Assembly (NCBI GenBank): GCA_020746995.1
Contig: JAGPXD010000003.1
Span: forward strand, 124,001-188,000
Length of the DNA stretch: 64,000 nucleotides
Source of the DNA: Plectosphaerella cucumerina
Taxonomy: Eukaryota; Ascomycota; Sordariomycetes; Glomerellales; Plectosphaerellaceae
Direction: 5' to 3'
The notes under the pieces were generated by a model. That model made no database searches. It was not told where the DNA came from and saw nothing but the letters and a program-made list of their open reading frames with translations. The translations under genes were made by a program, and so were the position numbers. Positions 54,266 to 64,000 of the stretch are shown here, piece after piece (within the stretch, counting starts at the first letter, position 1; the number at the start of each line of letters is the position of its first letter).

Positions 54266-55110
54266 GGGCCATCATCCATGCGAAAGAAGGCACTGCGCGT
54301 TTACGAGCTCGGCGCTCAAGCACCGCATTGCCAGTTGCATTCATCGGTACTACCGGTATGGCATGCGCGTCCGAGGTCTCGAGCTACTTCAAGTGTCGCG
54401 CGCCGGGGCTTGTGTTACCGAGTTAGTGCTGATGGGGCCGCTGGGTGGCAAGGCAAGGTAAGGGGCGGATGCCGTGCTGTGGTTTGCTGCCGGCTCGACT
54501 CCAGGAGGCAAAAGTTCACGATGGGTTCGTGGAGTATGGGCCAATGGAACAGTCAGACCCCTCTACCGTCGTCAGCCCGACGTGAGGTTTTTTTTTCCTC
54601 TTCCCCTCTCAGCAGCCAAGCGGTTCGTTTCGACTCGTTGGACGACGGTTGCTGATGAGGGGTCCAGCCAGCCTCAGGACGAGCGGCGAGGGGTGAAAAA
54701 GCTCGACGGCCTGTGACCGCCGGTACGGTAGAAAGCGTGAGGAGCGACTGTCAGTTCCGGATCGAGTGTCGCAGAATCGACAGGGGTATCCAATCAGAAA
54801 CAATAGATGGGCCTCTGGTGCTGCGCTGGTGGCTCGTTAGTATCAATGTAAAACAGCCCATGACTGATCCACACACCCCAGGAGCCCACCTGTCGATGCA
54901 CACCTCCCGCACCGGTCGTCAAGATCCCTGTTCAGCCCAATGGCCAAGCAGCGCAGCGGCTCACACACTGGCAGCTAGCGAAGGGGACTGCTCTCTCTCT
55001 TGCCAGATGGAGGCTGCCGTTCAGGGGTGGTGGTGGAGGGCGGGGGGGCCACAAGGAACGGGCGACGGCGGAAGGGGAAGGGGGGGTGGTGGCCAGGTCG
55101 CATAGAAGGT

Positions 55111-55145
55111 GACAGGAAAGGACAGGACAGGACAGGACAGGACAG
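55111..55145. repeat. Pentanucleotide microsatellite (GGACA)n
   Basis: About six to seven copies, one interrupted by extra A residues, just upstream of the pyrimidine-rich putative promoter of the next gene. Confidence 0.85.
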
Positions 55146-55259
55146 AACGCCCTCCAACCGTCCGTCCTTTCCTCGGGCTCATCCAGGACCAGGTCATCCA
55201 TGGTATCACACCCCGTGTGCACGTTGCGGGAGCCCCCTTTCATCACCAGGCAATAAAAC

Positions 55260-56461
55260 ATGTCCGATACCCCCCCTTCTCATCCTGAACACACCCCTGG
55301 ACCTCCTCTCCTTCTCCCCCTCCCCTCCTCCTCGTCGTTGCACGCTTCCCGGCCCTCGAGTTTGGCATCCTTGCAACCAGTGGACAGGACCGAGTTCTTT
55401 AAACCACCCCGCCATCCTCCTTCTCGCGACCCTCGCCAGCAGCCGCCTTCACCCTCTTCCCACCTTTCCCGGCGCCGCCCTCATATCATCGCCCGCTTCG
55501 ACACCCTCGACAACCCAGGGAGCAAGCATATCACTCACTAATAACCGACGGACCGTTGCATGACTCTTTTCTCGCACACGCCTCGAGCTATCACTGGTCT
55601 GCGCCTTGACCTCCTAGTACCACCTCCCGTACACACTGCTACCACTCCCGCGCGTCCTCGTACCCTTACCATTTTACCCCGGCCACCTACCTAGCCAGCC
55701 ACCCACCAGCACCAGCGGAACGAACAAACGGCCTCGGACACCGACCGGCGCCCCTAATTTTGGTACACCGCGGCTCGCCTGTTACGCTCTACCACGTTCA
55801 GCCGGCAGCCCAGCGAGCATCCATTTAATTCGTGTGCGTCTTTGCCGCGCGACCAGACAGACTTGCGACTCCTTCGACACTCGCTTTTGCCCCCCCACGA
55901 CGCTCCAACAGCGACGAGTTCCTACCCAGTATTGTTAATCAGAACAAGCAAAAAATTACCCGCCGGACAAGGCGAAACGTCGCGAAAAGCTTCTCAGGTC
56001 CAACCTGAACGACGCCGTCGAGTGCGAAGCGCCAAGACCAAGGGACCGCTAGGCTCGTCTCGTCTCCGTCCTGCGACAAAGAAGAAAAGGCGGGCGTCCC
56101 GTTTGGAACATCGCCTCCCGCCATTTTTGCTCTTTCCTCCACGCTCCCAGTCCATTTTCGTTTCGGGCCTCGCAGAGGTCCCCACATCAGCCGAGGGAGG
56201 GAATCCGACGACAAACTTGCTCTGTTCCTGTTCCTCTCCCAGGCTTTCAATCGCCGACACCCTTCTTGTCGTCAATCGCGACGAGTTTTCATCCCGGCCA
56301 TCAGCCGTCCTGGTCTGGAGCGACCAGCCCAACAGCCCCTCGCGACGACCGCCTGCTTGTTTGCACCGACGACGCCGCCCTGCTCTCCATTTTGACGAGC
56401 ATCGCCAGGAGCGGAATCAGCGCCAGTACTATACCACCCCACGATTAAACCGTCTGCAGCT
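55260..56461 (+). promoter_or_regulatory. Putative promoter and ~0.9-kb ATG-free 5' leader
   Basis: 55270-55480 is very pyrimidine-rich on the plus strand, as near fungal transcription starts. From 55563 to the start codon at 56462 there is no ATG on the plus strand (899 bp), although the opposite strand carries about eleven. A possible short upstream frame begins at 55560. I read this as a long 5' UTR kept free of upstream AUG. Confidence 0.6.
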
Positions 56462-57837
56462 ATGAGTACCGCAATCGCCATGGCACCTTCACCAGCTCCT
56501 CACGATAAGCCCGCGTTTGCTTCTGATATTCCTACAACCTCAACGGCGCAAGCCGTTTCGCCGTCCGCCGCCAAGATCGCGCCTCCCCCGCCGCCACAGC
56601 CCAAGAGCACACCGGGAGGCGGCGCCCATCGTGTCGGAAGTAAAAGCCCCAGGGGTACATCAGACTTGAAGTCATCACCCAGCACGTGAGTTTCAGATCC
56701 GCGCCACGCAACCCCTCTTCTTGATTCTCACTAGAAGAATACGTGTTAACGATTTTCTGCCTCAGATCGAGAAATGCCAGCGGCCCTCCCAAGATCGTTG
56801 TTAAGAAAGAGCCCGGTTCCCCAGAGATGCCCACCGGCAGGCATCGTCCCCGGAAACTCGACTTGTCAAAGGGCGCTCATCCGGGTTCCAACGCCGGAAG
56901 GCCCCTGACCGCCCGGGACGGCCTGGGCATCCAAGAGGTCGGCATAGCATGCCTCTCTCCTGGGTTCGTAACCCAGGATCCCGTGATGAAGGAGCAGCTC
57001 CAGCGGAGTATGAGCGTTAGGGAGCAGCAGCGTCACCTCATCGAGCAGAGGCTCCAGCAACAATCTGCGAAGGGCGACGGCCCTTCGACTGCCGACAAGG
57101 AGCCCGTCTCCCAGTTTTCCGCCAAGACCCCTGGCATGTCTCGTCGGAACAAGGCGCCCCCCGGCCTCTCTATCATGGCGCCAGCCGCAGAGCAGTTTGC
57201 CAACGAGAGAGTTATCCAGTCGGCGCCCCTGGGCCAGACATTTACTGGGCGGCACAACCCCCATCCTCTAACCCGCCACATCGCCAATCAGCCCTCAACG
57301 CTCTCAAACACTTCTCATATCCACCACGTGCCCGCCACGCAGACAAGCAACCGCTTGCCCCCCATCTCCGACGTCTTCGGCCAGGGCCTTTCGGGCCACC
57401 CCGACAACGCGCCTTCCTCTCTCTACCCCGGCGGCAACCGCGGGCCACTGACCTCTCCGAGCCACGCTCCTCAGATGCAGCACGGCCCGACACCCACGAG
57501 GGCCCGGGAGTACAAGTCTGCCGAAGAAGCCCAGGCCGAGCTCGCTAACGGCAGGCCTGAGCTGCTGCCCAAGATTGTCCACTACGGCGGGCCGCAGCCC
57601 CCTACGCCTCCCTCTCCTCACCCTGGCAATAGGATGACCGATCCCTCCCGCAGCGCCAGCCGACGGAGGACGAGAGCCGAGTACGAAGAAGGCGCCAGCC
57701 CCCCGCTCGGCAACGGCCCGGCCCCCACCAGGAGAGGCCCCTTCGGCGCCGGCCGCGACAGCCCAGAGACGCAGAGGCAGAAGCGCGACAGGTTCCTCAA
57801 GATCTGCGAGGAGGCCTGGGACCTCTTCCACTCGTAA
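56462..57837 (+). CDS. Disordered Pro/Ser/Gln-rich protein of unknown function
   Basis: Two exons: 56462-56685 and 56766-57837, giving 431 residues. Not recognised with certainty. The protein is almost entirely low-complexity (Pro, Ser, Gln, His, Arg) with three more regular pieces. These are a basic R-H-R-P-R-K-L-D-L-S-K near residue ~100, a coiled-coil-like M-K-E-Q-L-Q-R-S-M-S-V-R-E-Q-Q-R-H-L-I segment, and a C-terminal helix K-R-D-R-F-L-K-I-C-E-E-A-W-D-L-F that ends the protein. The final helix and a P-P-I-S-D-V-F block look like conserved short linear motifs, so a regulatory or scaffold role is possible. The intron (80 bp) uses GTGAGT and CTCAG. The leader is unusually long and ATG-free. 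Confidence 0.75.
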
Positions 57838-58915
57838 TCCGGCCGCTGGGCCTCATGACAGTCAAGAAACTATCTCTACCTATTACTCGAACGTTTCCCG
57901 AACATTGGGACTCACCTACAACTACCATGTCTCAAACCCTTTCTTGTTAACGGCCGGAAACAGTCCCGGATGGCGAAACGGCATTTTTCTCCAAGTTCCA
58001 ATTCTATCCCAGCTGGGCTCCCACGTCCAGACTCCTTTCTTTTTGCCATCTTCAATTTTTTTTTTTGCGCTTCTTGCAAGTCCCGACGACGAAACCAGGA
58101 GAGGATAAAACAAACAACCTCAGTCGAGAGCGGCTTGGACGGCGGGGGGGAAGGCGGACGGTATACGAGACACATGATGGTCGGGAGTTGTATGAGTCGC
58201 AGAGCAAACGGGTACAGGGAATTGGCAGCGGAACGGCGGGCCAGTGTACACTTACCGAGTAATTCATCTCGATATCATGACCATTTGACAAGTTTTGGGG
58301 GGGTTGCTAGGTGTACAAGCAAGTAGAAGCCTCTAGCGAGTTACTTGAAGCAATCTTAAGATGTGTCAAAGTGGGATGTGGTCCTTGTTCGCCTAGCCCT
58401 AGCACAAGGTTCAAAGAGCAGACTACTGTTCATGTTGGCTGACCATTGCAGATGCCATACGTGAAACTAACGGCAAGCACGTCGAATGCTGATCGGAACG
58501 TCATGGAATTCAGGGTATGCAGAACCCCTTCAATTCAGCAACAGTCGCATTCGCTATCATTCGCTGTCTAAACAGCCATCGCTGAGCAATCATTCCCTCC
58601 CTGTCGCTCTCCTCGCCCGTCCGCACCAAACGGTGCCAGGCAACAAACATCCCGTAGCCTGCATACATGCTGGGGTGGTCATTGAATCCATTCATGCCTC
58701 CGAAACGCCAATGCTTATTGGATATGAAGAAAGCGATGCTGTGCCTCCCAGAGCCTCTCAGGTGCCATTGATTAGGGGGTAGAGGAGAAGGGGCAAACAG
58801 AGGGCCAGGTATCGTTTTAGGTGTAAAAAAACACCCGGTTGGTGACGAGAAGTGTGGGAACGGGCAAAAACAGCAGCACTCGCTGTTGTATTCATCTGTT
58901 CTCCTCCTCCTCGTG
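57838..58915. other. Convergent region before the kinase
   Basis: 1.08 kb between two stop codons. A T9 run at about 58057 and scattered short frames are present; no gene is supported. Confidence 0.45.
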
Positions 58916-60478
58916 TTACAGGCCTTCCTCGCCTGCCTTGCAGAGCTTGATCTCCCTGCCCCATTCGGACTTGAGGACCTGCGATGCGGTAATACGGCGC
59001 GTCGGGTTGGGATCCAAGATCGAGTAGATGACGTTGCGACAACGAGCCTGGGCATGTGTTAGTAGATCATTCAGCGATGATGGAGTATGAGGCGAGCTCA
59101 CCCTGTGCAGAGATTCGATGGGGCCGTAGCCCTCCTCGTCCTTGCGGCCTTCCAGGTACCGGGCGTAGAATTCGTCCTGATCCTTTCTTGCCACACGCCA
59201 GAGGTGGCGACCAGTCCGCATTGCCATGTAAATAACACCACAAGCCCAGACATCGACGGCCCTCGCATCGAACTCCTTGTCGACATACTCCTCAGGCGCA
59301 ATGTAAGGAGCGGAGCCACACAGGCCAGAGACCATGTGGGGGTCGGTTTCCCATGCCATCCGGAAGCACTCGCCGTTGCCAAAGTCGGTGATCTTCAAAG
59401 CGCCGCGCGTGGTGAGGAGCAGGTTCTCGGGTTTCAGATCCCTGTGCGCCACGCCCATCTCGTGCAGGTACTCAACGCCTCGCATCATCTGCTTGAAGAA
59501 GCAGTCCGCCTCCTGGACCTCGAGTTTGCCGGCCGAAAGCACGAGGGTGTAGAGGTCGCCGCCGGCGCAGAACTCCATGACTTCACAAAAGTCACCCTTG
59601 GCATCCTTAAGAAGGTCCAGGGTGTGGATGACGTTTTGGTGCCGCAGTGACGAGGAAATGCAGAACTCGGCTGTGAGGCGCTTGCTGTACTTCTTCTCCG
59701 TCTCCTCCGGACGGCGGCGGAACTCCTTCACGGCGAAGAGCTTGTCGGCGCCGTTTTCCGCCTTCTTGTGGGAGATACGCACAATACCGAAGGCACCCCG
59801 TCCCACGACCTCCTGGCACTTGCCGTACTTCTCGGTCAGGCTGGTGGTGGCGCCGGTTCCCTCCTTCTTGTCGCCGGCCATCTGTCGTCGCTTCTCCTCG
59901 CGGACGTTGTCGACCCAGTTTGAGACGAGTGAGAGATCGGCGTTCGGGTTCTCGTCGTCGGCAGGCACTTCCTGCTGCTTCTTTCCGATGAGCAGCCTCC
60001 ACATGTCTGACAGCTTCTCCTGTCTCCGGCTCGACTTGAGGTAGTGTACATGGCCTCCTATGGCCTCGGCGTCAAGCGCAAATCGGTGGACCTCCTTCTT
60101 TTCGGCCTTGGGAGGCTTCACGGCACCACCAGACTTTTCCATAACCTTGTCGGTGGTGGCTGGGGCATTTGATTTCGGGGCCGTGTTGTTGCCGGCGTCA
60201 TCTTCGAAACTGTTGCGACGGGGGGAGACGTTGGCGGTTGCGGAGGGGGTTGATCTTGGGGTATCCCGTTGCGAGAACATGCGGGTGAGTTTCTCCTTCA
60301 TTGAAGTGCGCTCGGCAGGTTTCGAGGTTCCGTCGGCGGATGGCGGGGTGTTTCCGTTGGCCCTCGACTGGCCATTTTGCGGAGTGAGGCCCGGTGATTT
60401 CTTGCCGGAGCCATCGTGGGATCTTAGGGATTTTGAACTCGAGACCGAGCCGGTTCTTGAGCCCTGGACGCTCGACAT
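58916..60478 (-). CDS. Serine/threonine protein kinase, HAL4(SAT4)/HAL5 type
   Basis: Two exons inferred: 60478-59102 and 59047-58916, giving 502 residues. A Ser-rich ~210-residue N-terminus precedes the kinase domain. Motifs are V-G-R-G-A-F-G-I-V (glycine loop, 225-233), A-V-K-E-F (Lys251), V-A-H-R-D-L-K-P-E-N (catalytic loop), D-F-G and A-P-E. The insert G-N-G-E-C-F-R-M-A-W-E after DFG is typical of the fungal HAL/NPR group. In yeast, Hal4 and Hal5 stabilise the Trk1/Trk2 potassium transporters and nutrient permeases at the plasma membrane, so a role in ion homeostasis is likely. The 54-bp intron near the C-terminus has a perfect CTACTAAC branch point yet no in-frame stop. The 1.5 kb upstream of the start codon lacks any ATG on the coding strand. 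Confidence 0.87.
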   Translation of the reverse strand: MSSVQGSRTGSVSSSKSLRSHDGSGKKSPGLTPQNGQSRANGNTPPSADGTSKPAERTSMKEKLTRMFSQRDTPRSTPSATANVSPRRNSFEDDAGNNTAPKSNAPATTDKVMEKSGGAVKPPKAEKKEVHRFALDAEAIGGHVHYLKSSRRQEKLSDMWRLLIGKKQQEVPADDENPNADLSLVSNWVDNVREEKRRQMAGDKKEGTGATTSLTEKYGKCQEVVGRGAFGIVRISHKKAENGADKLFAVKEFRRRPEETEKKYSKRLTAEFCISSSLRHQNVIHTLDLLKDAKGDFCEVMEFCAGGDLYTLVLSAGKLEVQEADCFFKQMMRGVEYLHEMGVAHRDLKPENLLLTTRGALKITDFGNGECFRMAWETDPHMVSGLCGSAPYIAPEEYVDKEFDARAVDVWACGVIYMAMRTGRHLWRVARKDQDEFYARYLEGRKDEEGYGPIESLHRVSSPHTPSSLNDLLTHAQARCRNVIYSILDPNPTRRITASQVLKSEWGREIKLCKAGEEGL

Positions 60479-60815
60479 TTCCAGTGAACCCGAGCTTGGG
60501 GGGGCAAAGAGGTTTCTGTTATTGCGCGAGCGTGCCTTGACGAGTTTGAGAGAGGAAGACGGGGTTCCGATCTATGCGCTGAAGTCGCTGTTGCTGGGTG
60601 ATGTGGGCCGTACGCAAGCCGACCACCAAGTTGTGATGACGACAGAGATGGCAAGGGGAAGGGGGGGAAAGGGGGGGCAGTGTCGTCGGGATGTCGGCGG
60701 AGTTTGTCAGGCGTTGAAATACTGGGCCGGCCTAGGAACGGAACGGAGAACCAAGTCGACGGTCGATCTTGGAAGCGGGGGGTTTTTGCGAGGTAGTGAG
60801 GCGAGGTGGTGCCGC

Positions 60816-60838
60816 GGTGTCGGTGTCGGTGTCGGTGC
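60816..60838. repeat. Hexanucleotide microsatellite (GGTGTC)n
   Basis: About four copies, within the putative leader of the kinase gene; a related degenerate array lies at 61195-61230. Confidence 0.8.
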
Positions 60839-60945
60839 CGAGGGAACTGGGGGAGGCGGCTAAGGTAGAGTGACAGACGACCTGAGAGGAGAGACGGCTT
60901 TTTGGCGACCGGGGGGGTTGTTAAGGGACTGAGAGAGGCGGGCGA

Positions 60946-60975
60946 GACGAGGTGAGGCGAGACGAGGTGAGGCGA
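60946..60975. repeat. Exact 15-bp tandem duplication
   Basis: GACGAGGTGAGGCGA occurs twice in direct succession. Confidence 0.9.
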
Positions 60976-61194
60976 GAGATCCAGTAGCACAGACTGGCGC
61001 AGGCCGACCGACGAAGGCGCCGAGGTCCAGGAGACTGGACGTGCTCGAAGGACGGGGGCTGCCTGATGAATGGAATCTTTTGAACGGAGGGTTGGAGGGA
61101 GGGAGGAGAGGAAGGAATCGAGAAAGGGATTCCTGGCGTGAAGATTTAAGGTGGGCGGCAGGCAGGGCAGGGCAGGGCAGGCAGTCGGTCGGCT

Positions 61195-61230
61195 CAGTGT
61201 CGGTGTCAGTGTCAGTGCCAGTGCCAGTGG
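61195..61230. repeat. Degenerate hexanucleotide array
   Basis: Alternating GTGTCG, GTGTCA and GTGCCA units, related to the array at 60816-60838. Confidence 0.75.
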
Positions 61231-62018
61231 TGGGCGCCCGGGCGGTGGAGGGGTTCCAGGTTAGGGGCGACTCGGAGGGAAGGGAAGCCCTTGGCGTGTC
61301 CAGGGCGGTCCGGGCTGTCGTCTCTTTCGTACCTGGAGTGTGCAGATGCCAGGCCCCGGCTAACGGTACTTCGGAGGTACCAAGAGATGAAAGGAAGCCC
61401 TCGCACCAAGCCGAGTGAATCAGAGAAACTACTCCAGGTACCGCTACCAGCTTCAGGTGCTAGTTGTGAATGGGGTCGCAAGTCAAAGGGACGGACTACC
61501 TGGGGACGAGCTGCAGGTGCAGGGAGCGGTCCTGTGATGACAAACCGGAGTTGGGGAGATGGACCTTGTGACGGTGACGGGTCCTGCTGGGGGCCAAGGG
61601 GCGACGCTACCTCAGGGCTTGCCAGTGCAGCAACGAATGGAGGGGTCGGGAGGAACCTGGCCTTGCCTGAAAGATGGATGGATGGATCTTGATCAGTGGA
61701 AGGCGGGGTCCTGTCCCTGCCAGTGGGTGGCCCGGGCGGTCCCCTGCACGGACGGGAAAGGCAAGGGAAGCGACCGCGCCAGACAGACCCTGGAGCCGGA
61801 GGTGAGCAGGCGAGTTGAACGACGATGCCCGGGCGGCGGCGGCGAAAAAGACGTGGGAGGAAAACTCGAACTGTGTCCCGTCTCCCCACCACACCCACCA
61901 CTCCCGTCTGTTGGGACGAGAATGATCCGGCGGCTTGGGACCGGTCTGCTGCCTCGGTACGGATTCCCGTCCTACCTGACTGACAGACGGACGGGACAGA
62001 TGGACAAGCGCCTTGGCT

Positions 62019-64000
62019 CATCCGCAAAGGGTCTCTGGGTCTCCAAGTGATGAACCACCCTTGCAGGAGCTTGGATCCGGATCGTCGTTTGCGTCAGGTC
62101 CCAGGCAACCTCATTTGGAGAAACACTCAATGCCATGTTATCGAGATGCCGGGGCCGAGAAGGCCGCGGGACGTTTCCAGTGCCCGCGACTATGCGAGAC
62201 AAACGGGGCAGTGTTCTTCCAGGCACGTCGAGAATCAAGTCATCCCCCCCGCTGGAAATGCGCCTTGTTTGTGCGGTTTCGTGTAAGTGACTCGATGCCG
62301 GAGCTTGGTTGCCTGCCTGGACGGGACGGGATACAGTGCCACGACCGGACCTCAGGGCTGGACCTCAGGGCTGAAACCGGCAGACACAGCAGCGCAACAC
62401 TTGACAGCCTGGAAATTGAACACTCCAGTGCCATTCTGCCAAAACCAATTCAAGTTGCCCCAGTGGATGAACCTTTTTTTTTCTGGGCTGCGTGCCCACG
62501 CGGGACCCCGGACTAACCGGCAATGGAAACAGTCCGGCACGACGTACAGCAAAAGTAGCGAGGTGCCGCCGGCCCACGGCGTCCACATCCAGCAGTGGCT
62601 CGTAAATTTCCAAATGGAAAAGGCAGAGAGCACTTGCAGGTTCTGGCCGGAGCTGACGCATGCTCATCAAACCTCGGGGCACTGCCAATTTTGGTGGTGG
62701 GTGACCACTGTCCACTGACAGATGGCAGAATGTGCCGGACCGCGTATTGTACCTACGAGGTACCGTGCCGTGCGCCATGACAAATCGACCGCTCTCGCCC
62801 CGGCCAGCTGACTCTGGAAGTTCCCAGAGCAGAGCAGAGCATCGTGCTAATCATCAAACAGACGGCGACGACAGGCTGGGTTCGGCGCGCTCAGACGGGT
62901 AGAAAGGCGATGCGCGGTTCTTCTCAGATCTGCGCCCGCCCCCATATCGAAGTGTGTGTCGACAAGGGGTATAGAGGCGGCTCTGCTGGTGGTCCGTTCG
63001 GTTCAGATGGGATTGCCATCCATCCAGCGCATCCACTGCATCCCATCGGTGGATCTTGCCGTTGACCTTTGTGCTTGGCATCGCCGGGGGCTGCAGATGC
63101 TGCCAGCGCGTGGAGTTTTGCGCCGCACTGTGGTGTTCCGCCAGATGCGGGTGAATGATACAGTGCCGAGACCGGCAGTGGGTGGACTGCCAAGAAAAAG
63201 CTCTCACATCGTCCCGCCGTCGTGTCTCTACCGAGCCGGCATCTGCTCGCCAGAGGGTTGCGTCTCGATCCTCCGAGCGAGGATGGACTGGCAAAATAGG
63301 AGGAGCCTGGGAGGAGACAATGAACCCCGCATCCCGGCCCAGGGCTGGCTTCGAGAACAACCATGGGGCGGGTGCATCAAGCCAAACACCAGACGAACAA
63401 CCACGAGTCTTTCCCCGATAGACGAAGGACGCACTAATCGGGGGACCGGCGGTCATGCGCAACAGGCGGCGCATGAGCACCTGCAGTGGTTTGACCATTG
63501 TCGAGAAAAAGGGAGCCGACGCGACTCGGGGGGAGCGCACCGCGCGGGCTCCGAGGTCCGCGTCATTCCTGGTCAAGTTGAAGTTCAAGTGGTCAGAAGG
63601 CCGTTCCGTTCCGTTGCATTTTCCGCGAAAGCCCCTCCCTGCTCCTCCCCCCTTGCCCGAGCAGACAGGTCCCCTCCCCCGCCCCAGCTTTTGAAGCTGC
63701 TGCAGCTTGAGGCATTTTCTTGGCATCCGGCCCGGCATCTGTCTTTTTTTTTTGGTCACTCCCTGGGAAAATACCCGTGGCAACAAGTCATTTGTCCGAG
63801 CGGTTTGCTTCGGTGATGGTGCCGAGTGGTATTCGGTGGCTCCGAAGGAAAAAATCTGCCGGGCCAAATGAAAGTTTGTCCATCACGATGTCGATGGAGC
63901 TTTGCTTCCCGAGGTCCCACGTCCCGAGCACCAGCTTACAGATACACGCGCGCGCCCGGCCGCCGCCGAAGCTCGCGGAGCTTGCGCGAGTCGATATAAC
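62019..64000. other. Gene-poor end of the window
   Basis: 2 kb with long but unconvincing frames on both strands (337 codons at 62854-63867 minus; 286 codons at 62956-63816 plus). They overlap each other, contain no domain and look like chance frames in GC-rich DNA. Further promoter sequence of the kinase gene or of a gene beyond the window is possible. Confidence 0.45.

Larger units (their letters stand above)
51362..55259. other. Gene-poor region with dispersed and simple repeats
   Basis: 3.9 kb after the second PhyH-family gene. It contains two copies of a dispersed repeat (51386-51540 and 52339-52427), a hairpin (54231-54265) and a (GGACA)n tract (55111-55145). Frames of up to 193 codons (for example 52396-52977) show no recognisable domain. 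Part of it may be relic mobile-element sequence. Confidence 0.5.
60479..62018 (-). promoter_or_regulatory. Putative 1.5-kb ATG-free leader of the kinase gene
   Basis: No ATG occurs on the minus strand in these 1,540 bp, while the plus strand has about nineteen. Simple repeats lie inside it: (GGTGTC)n at 60816-60838, a 15-bp tandem at 60946-60975, and degenerate GTGTCA/GTGCCA repeats at 61195-61230. A very long AUG-free 5' UTR is the simplest reading. Confidence 0.55.

Noticed and set aside
61212..62027. 271-codon minus-strand frame, possible gene upstream of the kinase
   Set aside because: Pro/Ser/Arg-rich without any domain, with ATG only at its very start; more consistent with chance or a 5' leader.
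62854..63867. 337-codon minus-strand and 286-codon plus-strand frames
   Set aside because: They overlap on opposite strands in GC-rich DNA with random-looking composition and no recognisable motif.

Overview
The window is nuclear DNA of a filamentous ascomycete (Pezizomycotina, most likely a Sordariomycete). The genes carry many short introns (mostly 49-95 bp) with GTAAGT/GTACGT-type donors and CTAAC/CTGAC-like branch points. Highly expressed genes have C-ending codons, gene order is mixed-strand, and several proteins are typical of the group (DUF1770-like protein, Usp protein with a long disordered N-terminus, NUO-14, HAL/SAT4-type kinase). No rRNA, tRNA, CRISPR, prophage or intact transposon was seen. 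Exon models were built by hand from splice signals, reading phase and remembered family motifs; no alignment or RNA evidence was available.

Layout. 0-6.5 kb holds an NmrA-like reductase, a divergent flavin prenyltransferase (PAD1/UbiX) and UbiD/FDC1-type decarboxylase pair, ureidoglycolate lyase and an RWDD2-like protein. 6.9-12 kb holds a Golgi pH regulator homologue and a universal stress protein with a 742-bp intron. 13.8-21.7 kb is rich in translation genes: eIF3 subunit l and the ribosome-maturation GTPase EFL1 diverge from one promoter, and eRF1 converges on EFL1. 22-31 kb carries a DUF1770-like protein, a DDT/WHIM-like chromatin protein, ribosomal protein uL2 and adenosine kinase. 31.8-39.3 kb carries an EST1/SMG7-like NMD factor, a ZNF511-like zinc-finger protein, the splicing factor BUD31, complex I subunit NUO-14 and RNA polymerase I/III subunit RPC19.

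40.4-51.4 kb looks like a small accessory metabolic locus: an MFS exporter, an amino acid/choline-type permease divergent from a Zn2Cys6 regulator, and two divergent phytanoyl-CoA-dioxygenase-family genes. One of these has lost all three expected iron ligands. 51.4-56.4 kb and 60.5-64 kb are gene-poor. The second halves of these stretches act as leaders of a disordered regulator-like protein and of a HAL4/SAT4-type kinase. Both leaders are strikingly free of ATG on the sense strand (899 and 1,540 nt), which suggests very long, AUG-purged 5' UTRs.

A recurring feature is introns whose length is a multiple of three and which contain no stop, in FDC1, the EST1/SMG7-like gene, BUD31 and the kinase. 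Their retention would insert residues in frame and would not trigger nonsense-mediated decay.
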